Below are positions 17,141 through 19,164 of a stretch of DNA of 19,164 nucleotides, piece after piece; positions within the stretch are counted from its first letter, which is position 1; each line of letters starts with the position of its first letter. The translations under genes were made by a program, and so were the position numbers. A model generated the notes under the pieces. That model was given only the letters and a program-made list of their open reading frames with translations. It did no database searches and had not been told where the DNA came from. Source of the DNA: Candidatus Aminicenantota bacterium (GTDB lineage: Bacteria; Acidobacteriota; Aminicenantia; Aminicenantales; Aminicenantaceae); NCBI GenBank assembly GCA_016926925.1, contig JAFGNQ010000012.1, forward strand, positions 1 to 19,164, in the 5' to 3' direction.

Positions 17141-17429
17141 ATGCATTTCCGTCCCCATGATAAAGGTACTGACATCAGCAATAAAAGCAAGTCATCGTCC
17201 GTACGAGTCGCAGAGTGACAGGAGAAATGCAAGTTCGATTCATATTTCGTTTGAGTCGCATGGTGATTGGCGAAGGAGTCTTCGGCTCACAAAGACAGTT
17301 ACGAAGAGCGAGGCCTTGTCTGTATAAGCCGCATAGTGGTTGGTTGGGGAGGTCTTCGACGAATACAGACAAGGACGAGCTCTTCCTCCTATCATTGAGT
17401 TTGAGATGATCACGGAAACGGAAATGCAT
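17141..17429. repeat. Family 2 structured repeat region, copy 2
   Basis: The gap between the VOC lipoprotein gene and hslV is framed by a perfect 12-bp inverted repeat, ATGCATTTCCGT (17141-17152) and ACGGAAATGCAT (17418-17429). Three units with the core AGTCGCATGG or a close variant begin near 17206, 17254 and 17327. The third is a nested hairpin: GAAGAGC (17303-17309) with GCTCTTC (17379-17385), then a perfect 12-bp stem CCTTGTCTGTAT (17314-17325) with ATACAGACAAGG (17363-17374). Its 37-base loop contains GTCTTCGACGA. The architecture and loop match the region at 8225-8303 although the stem sequences differ. No coding frame is credible here. Confidence 0.7.
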
Positions 17430-17481
17430 CCCTCTCATCATGTTTCCAGCAGGATACGACACTGAGAGATTAATGTCGTCT

Positions 17482-18486
17482 CTATTTCATCCCTAAGTAA
17501 CGAAGGATTGCGTCGTTCCGCTCATCTGGAAGGAATCGGTCGAACTCTATGAAATATCCGGCTGTATCATATGTGACAAACGCCCGAACGGGAATGGCTC
17601 CCGAATCAGCCAGCGCATCTCTCATTTTTAAATCTTTTGACAGGAGAAATGTGTACCACACATCGATCTGCTCCGAGATAAAGGAAACGGTCACGGCTTT
17701 TTCTTCGCTGAAGCGATGCAAACCCTGCGCTTCATCCACGAGTCCCACAAAAGCTGTGGGAGAAGACGAGTAGACTTTGGCAAATCCCTGATCGACAAGA
17801 AGTTGGAATCCGAAAATGTCTTTATAGAAACTTTGGGCAGCCTCAAGATCTTTATAATAGAGCCATATGATGTTAGCCTGGATACCCAAGTTTTTCGGCC
17901 TTGCAGATTCCGCACCATCTGCCGGATAAACGGCATCTCGGCCTGCTAGCATTTCTAAAAGCTCCTCATTCTGAGGATGATCAAGGAAGCGTTCGAATTC
18001 CAGATAGTACCCCCCGGGATCATAGGCGACAAAGCCTCGTGTCGGATGGCGAGTTGCATCCTTTATGGGACCCCGCATTTCGACACCTTGCCCGACCAGA
18101 TATTCATACCATCCATCGACCTGTTCGGTCACAAAAGAGAGGGTCACCGTTTTGGGCTCATCGGATGAATGCATCCCTTTGCTTTCTTCAACAAGACCTA
18201 TGTAGGAAGTCTGAGAGATCCTGAACAGTTTGGCGAATCCGTAATCAAGAACCATCTCCAATCCCAGGACTTCCCTGTAAAACCTTTGTGCGGCCTCCAG
18301 ATCCTTATAATAAAAAAAGACGAGGTTAGCCTGAATATCGAGCTCTTGTTCCATCACCTTGCCACCGAATTCCGTTTTATCGGCGCATCCGAACATAAGG
18401 ATTAAGCAGAGGAAGGCAAAGACAAGTATCAAGGGAGTGATGTATCCGGTCTCTGAAATTTGGCCTGGATAGTGGAATCTTTTCAT
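17482..18486 (-). CDS. Exported lipoprotein with two tandem VOC (glyoxalase/bleomycin-resistance fold) domains
   Basis: A 334-residue protein. The N-terminal hydrophobic segment (about residues 16-33) ends in LMFGC with Cys34 as a probable lipidation site. Two homologous domains follow, at about 49-165 and 200-334. Both open with IQAN(L/I) and YYKDLEAAQ-FY, and both end with a G-YY/YF-EF-RFL segment. The vicinal-oxygen-chelate fold covers glyoxalases, dioxygenases and drug-binding proteins. The usual first metal-ligand histidine is Asn in both copies here, while the closing glutamate (LEFERF, IEFDRF) remains, so a binding role is as likely as catalysis. The second of two ATGs (18486) is chosen because AAGGAGG lies five bases before it. 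It forms a single-gene unit, and its function is not known. Confidence 0.85.
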   Translation of the reverse strand: MKRFHYPGQISETGYITPLILVFAFLCLILMFGCADKTEFGGKVMEQELDIQANLVFFYYKDLEAAQRFYREVLGLEMVLDYGFAKLFRISQTSYIGLVEESKGMHSSDEPKTVTLSFVTEQVDGWYEYLVGQGVEMRGPIKDATRHPTRGFVAYDPGGYYLEFERFLDHPQNEELLEMLAGRDAVYPADGAESARPKNLGIQANIIWLYYKDLEAAQSFYKDIFGFQLLVDQGFAKVYSSSPTAFVGLVDEAQGLHRFSEEKAVTVSFISEQIDVWYTFLLSKDLKMRDALADSGAIPVRAFVTYDTAGYFIEFDRFLPDERNDAILRYLGMK

Positions 18487-18521
18487 CATAGCCTCCTTCT
18501 CTCTTATCTCAGAATTTGCTT

Positions 18522-18530
18522 ATTATATCA
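18522..18530 (-). promoter_or_regulatory. Extended -10 promoter of the VOC lipoprotein gene
   Basis: Minus-strand TGATATAAT is a perfect extended -10 (TGnTATAAT). No good -35 hexamer is seen; the -35 position falls within the terminal repeat of the adjacent family 1 element. The leader to the ATG would be about 29 nt. Confidence 0.6.
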
Positions 18531-18535
18531 AATAA

Positions 18536-18675
18536 CCTGAATTATTCACGAGTCGAAGTTGCTGCAACAAAGGCTTTGTAGCAAGATCGGCTCGCCCGAA
18601 GGGTAAAAAATGGCGGCAATAAGATTGGAAGCTCTTAAGATTGAAAGTGCCGCCATTTTTTATGAATAACTCAGG
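18536..18675 (+). repeat. Family 1 inverted-repeat-bounded element, copy A
   Basis: A 140-bp copy between the two divergent genes. Terminal repeats are CCTGAATTATTCA (18536-18548) and TGAATAACTCAGG (18663-18675), 12 of 13 complementary. CGAGTCGA (18549-18556) pairs with TCGGCTCG (18587-18594). The terminal hairpin is a perfect 14-bp stem (18605-18618 with 18648-18661) built on TGGCGGCA/TGCCGCCA rather than the AGCTGAT/ATCAGCT of copies B and C. No clear target duplication flanks it. Confidence 0.8.
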
Positions 18676-18677
18676 AT

Positions 18678-18705
18678 TTGACATCTCGCAGAAAATCATT
18701 ATAAA
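18678..18705 (+). promoter_or_regulatory. Predicted sigma70 promoter of the PAS-domain gene
   Basis: TTGACA (18678-18683), 16 bases, then TATAAA (18700-18705): 11 of 12 consensus bases. It starts two bases after the end of repeat copy A. Confidence 0.7.
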
Positions 18706-18881
18706 TAAGAAATGTAGCATAGCGGCGAATTATCTGGGGAGAAATTCGCTGATCATGGGGAATTAGGGTATCAAATGCACTCAGCCCGACAGGTTTTGTC
18801 CGGCATGTCTGTGTCGTACCAAATTCTTGTTTTAAAATTTATCAACAAGAAACAACAATCTCCTCGAAGAGAGATGAGGAA
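18706..18881 (+). other. Untranslated leader of the PAS-domain gene
   Basis: About 170 nt separate the predicted transcription start (near 18712) from the GTG at 18882. A 7-bp hairpin, GCGAATT (18725-18731) with AATTCGC (18743-18749), lies in its first part. The in-frame DNA back to the stop at 18750-18752 has no ATG, GTG or TTG before 18882. No known riboswitch class was recognised. Confidence 0.4.
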
Positions 18882-19164
18882 GTGAGACATCACCGCAGCC
18901 ATGAGCTGGCACTCTTGCATCAGCGCGTCAAGGAATTGGAAATATCGGAATCAACGCTCAGACAACTTGATGAAGAACTCAAGAAATCGGAGTATCTCAA
19001 GGCGCTCATTTTGAGCTCTATTTCCGAATTGGTGATCTACCAGGATACAGAGCAGAAAATCATCTGGGCCAACAAAGCCGCCGCCGAATCGGTCGGCATG
19101 ACCACCGACGAACTTGCAGGCCGCTTTTGCTTCAAAATCTGGCATGGGCGTAAATCCCCCTGCG
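18882..19164 (+). CDS. PAS-domain sensor protein, N-terminal part (runs off the window)
   Basis: The first 94 codons of a sensory protein, cut by the window edge. A charged, coiled-coil-like segment (about residues 10-36, with ELEISESTLRQLDEEL) leads into a PAS domain (ISELVIYQDTEQKIIWANKAA, split here over the SISEL and NKAAAE parts). The segment FKIWHGRKSPC resembles the Cys-bearing PAS domains found in signalling kinases of anaerobic bacteria. A histidine kinase, a diguanylate cyclase or a sigma54 activator could follow, which cannot be told from here. The start is the first possible in-frame codon, a GTG with GAGG only two bases upstream, so the exact start is uncertain. No transmembrane segment is seen, so sensing would be cytoplasmic. 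Confidence 0.72.
   Translation, partial: MRHHRSHELALLHQRVKELEISESTLRQLDEELKKSEYLKALILSSISELVIYQDTEQKIIWANKAAAESVGMTTDELAGRFCFKIWHGRKSPC

Noticed and set aside
16692..17327. A 211-codon plus-strand open frame
   Set aside because: It overlaps hslV antisense and then runs into the structured repeat region, with no domain features.
17141..17429. Integron attC site or CRISPR repeat as an explanation for the hairpins
   Set aside because: attC core sites (RYYYAAC/GTTRRRY) in the right arrangement are absent, and the units are neither identical nor regularly spaced like CRISPR repeats.
18523..18720. A 65-codon minus-strand frame across repeat copy A
   Set aside because: It coincides with the inverted-repeat element and its hairpins and overlaps promoters on both sides, so it is best explained as noncoding repeat.

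Overview
The window reads as chromosomal housekeeping DNA from a diderm (Gram-negative-type) bacterium. It encodes outer-membrane assembly proteins (TamB, a BamA-family barrel, a SurA-like chaperone), exported lipoproteins, HslVU, FabD and a biotin-dependent acyl-CoA carboxylase. Protein character and the hslVU/lipoprotein context recall Desulfobacterota or Acidobacteriota/Aminicenantes lineages. That is inference only; no marker here fixes the phylum. All complete genes lie on the minus strand, with one truncated plus-strand gene at the right edge.

Reading in the direction of transcription (right to left), the minus-strand genes fall into five units, each with a readable sigma70-type promoter. 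(1) A tandem-VOC lipoprotein (17482-18486) has an extended -10 promoter. (2) hslV-hslU-FN3 lipoprotein-FAH hydrolase (17065 down to 13240) starts from TTGCAT-17-TATCAT and ends at a hairpin/T-tract terminator at 13200-13221. (3) Transaldolase-carboxyltransferase (12919 to 10708) starts from TGGACA-17-AATAAT, which lies inside a repeat element. (4) Biotin carboxylase-biotin carrier (10329 to 8325) starts from TGGACA-17-TATAAT. (5) tamB-bamA-surA-like-fabD (7993 to 190) starts from TTAGAC-18-TATAGT. The plus-strand gene at the right edge (PAS sensor, 18882 to end) has its own TTGACA-16-TATAAA promoter and a leader of about 170 nt.

Units 3 and 4 together supply the biotin carboxylase, biotin carrier and carboxyltransferase of one acyl-CoA (probably propionyl-CoA) carboxylase. 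Unit 5 couples envelope biogenesis to fatty-acid synthesis. Unit 2 couples the HslVU protease to an envelope lipoprotein and a small-molecule hydrolase.

The unusual content is between the genes. Family 1 is a 140-207 bp element with 13-bp terminal inverted repeats (CCTGRRTTATTCA) and nested hairpins, present in three copies (10522-10702, 12943-13149 inverted, 18536-18675). Its terminal hairpin changes sequence between copies but stays complementary. Family 2 occupies two other intergenic regions (8134-8303 and 17141-17429). It consists of iterated units with a conserved loop (AGTCGYATGG, then GTCTTCGACGA) on stems that differ in sequence but stay paired. Ends of both families sit directly beside or inside predicted promoters. 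These two families are the best candidates for something not yet described; no defence system, CRISPR array, tRNA, rRNA or transposase gene was found.
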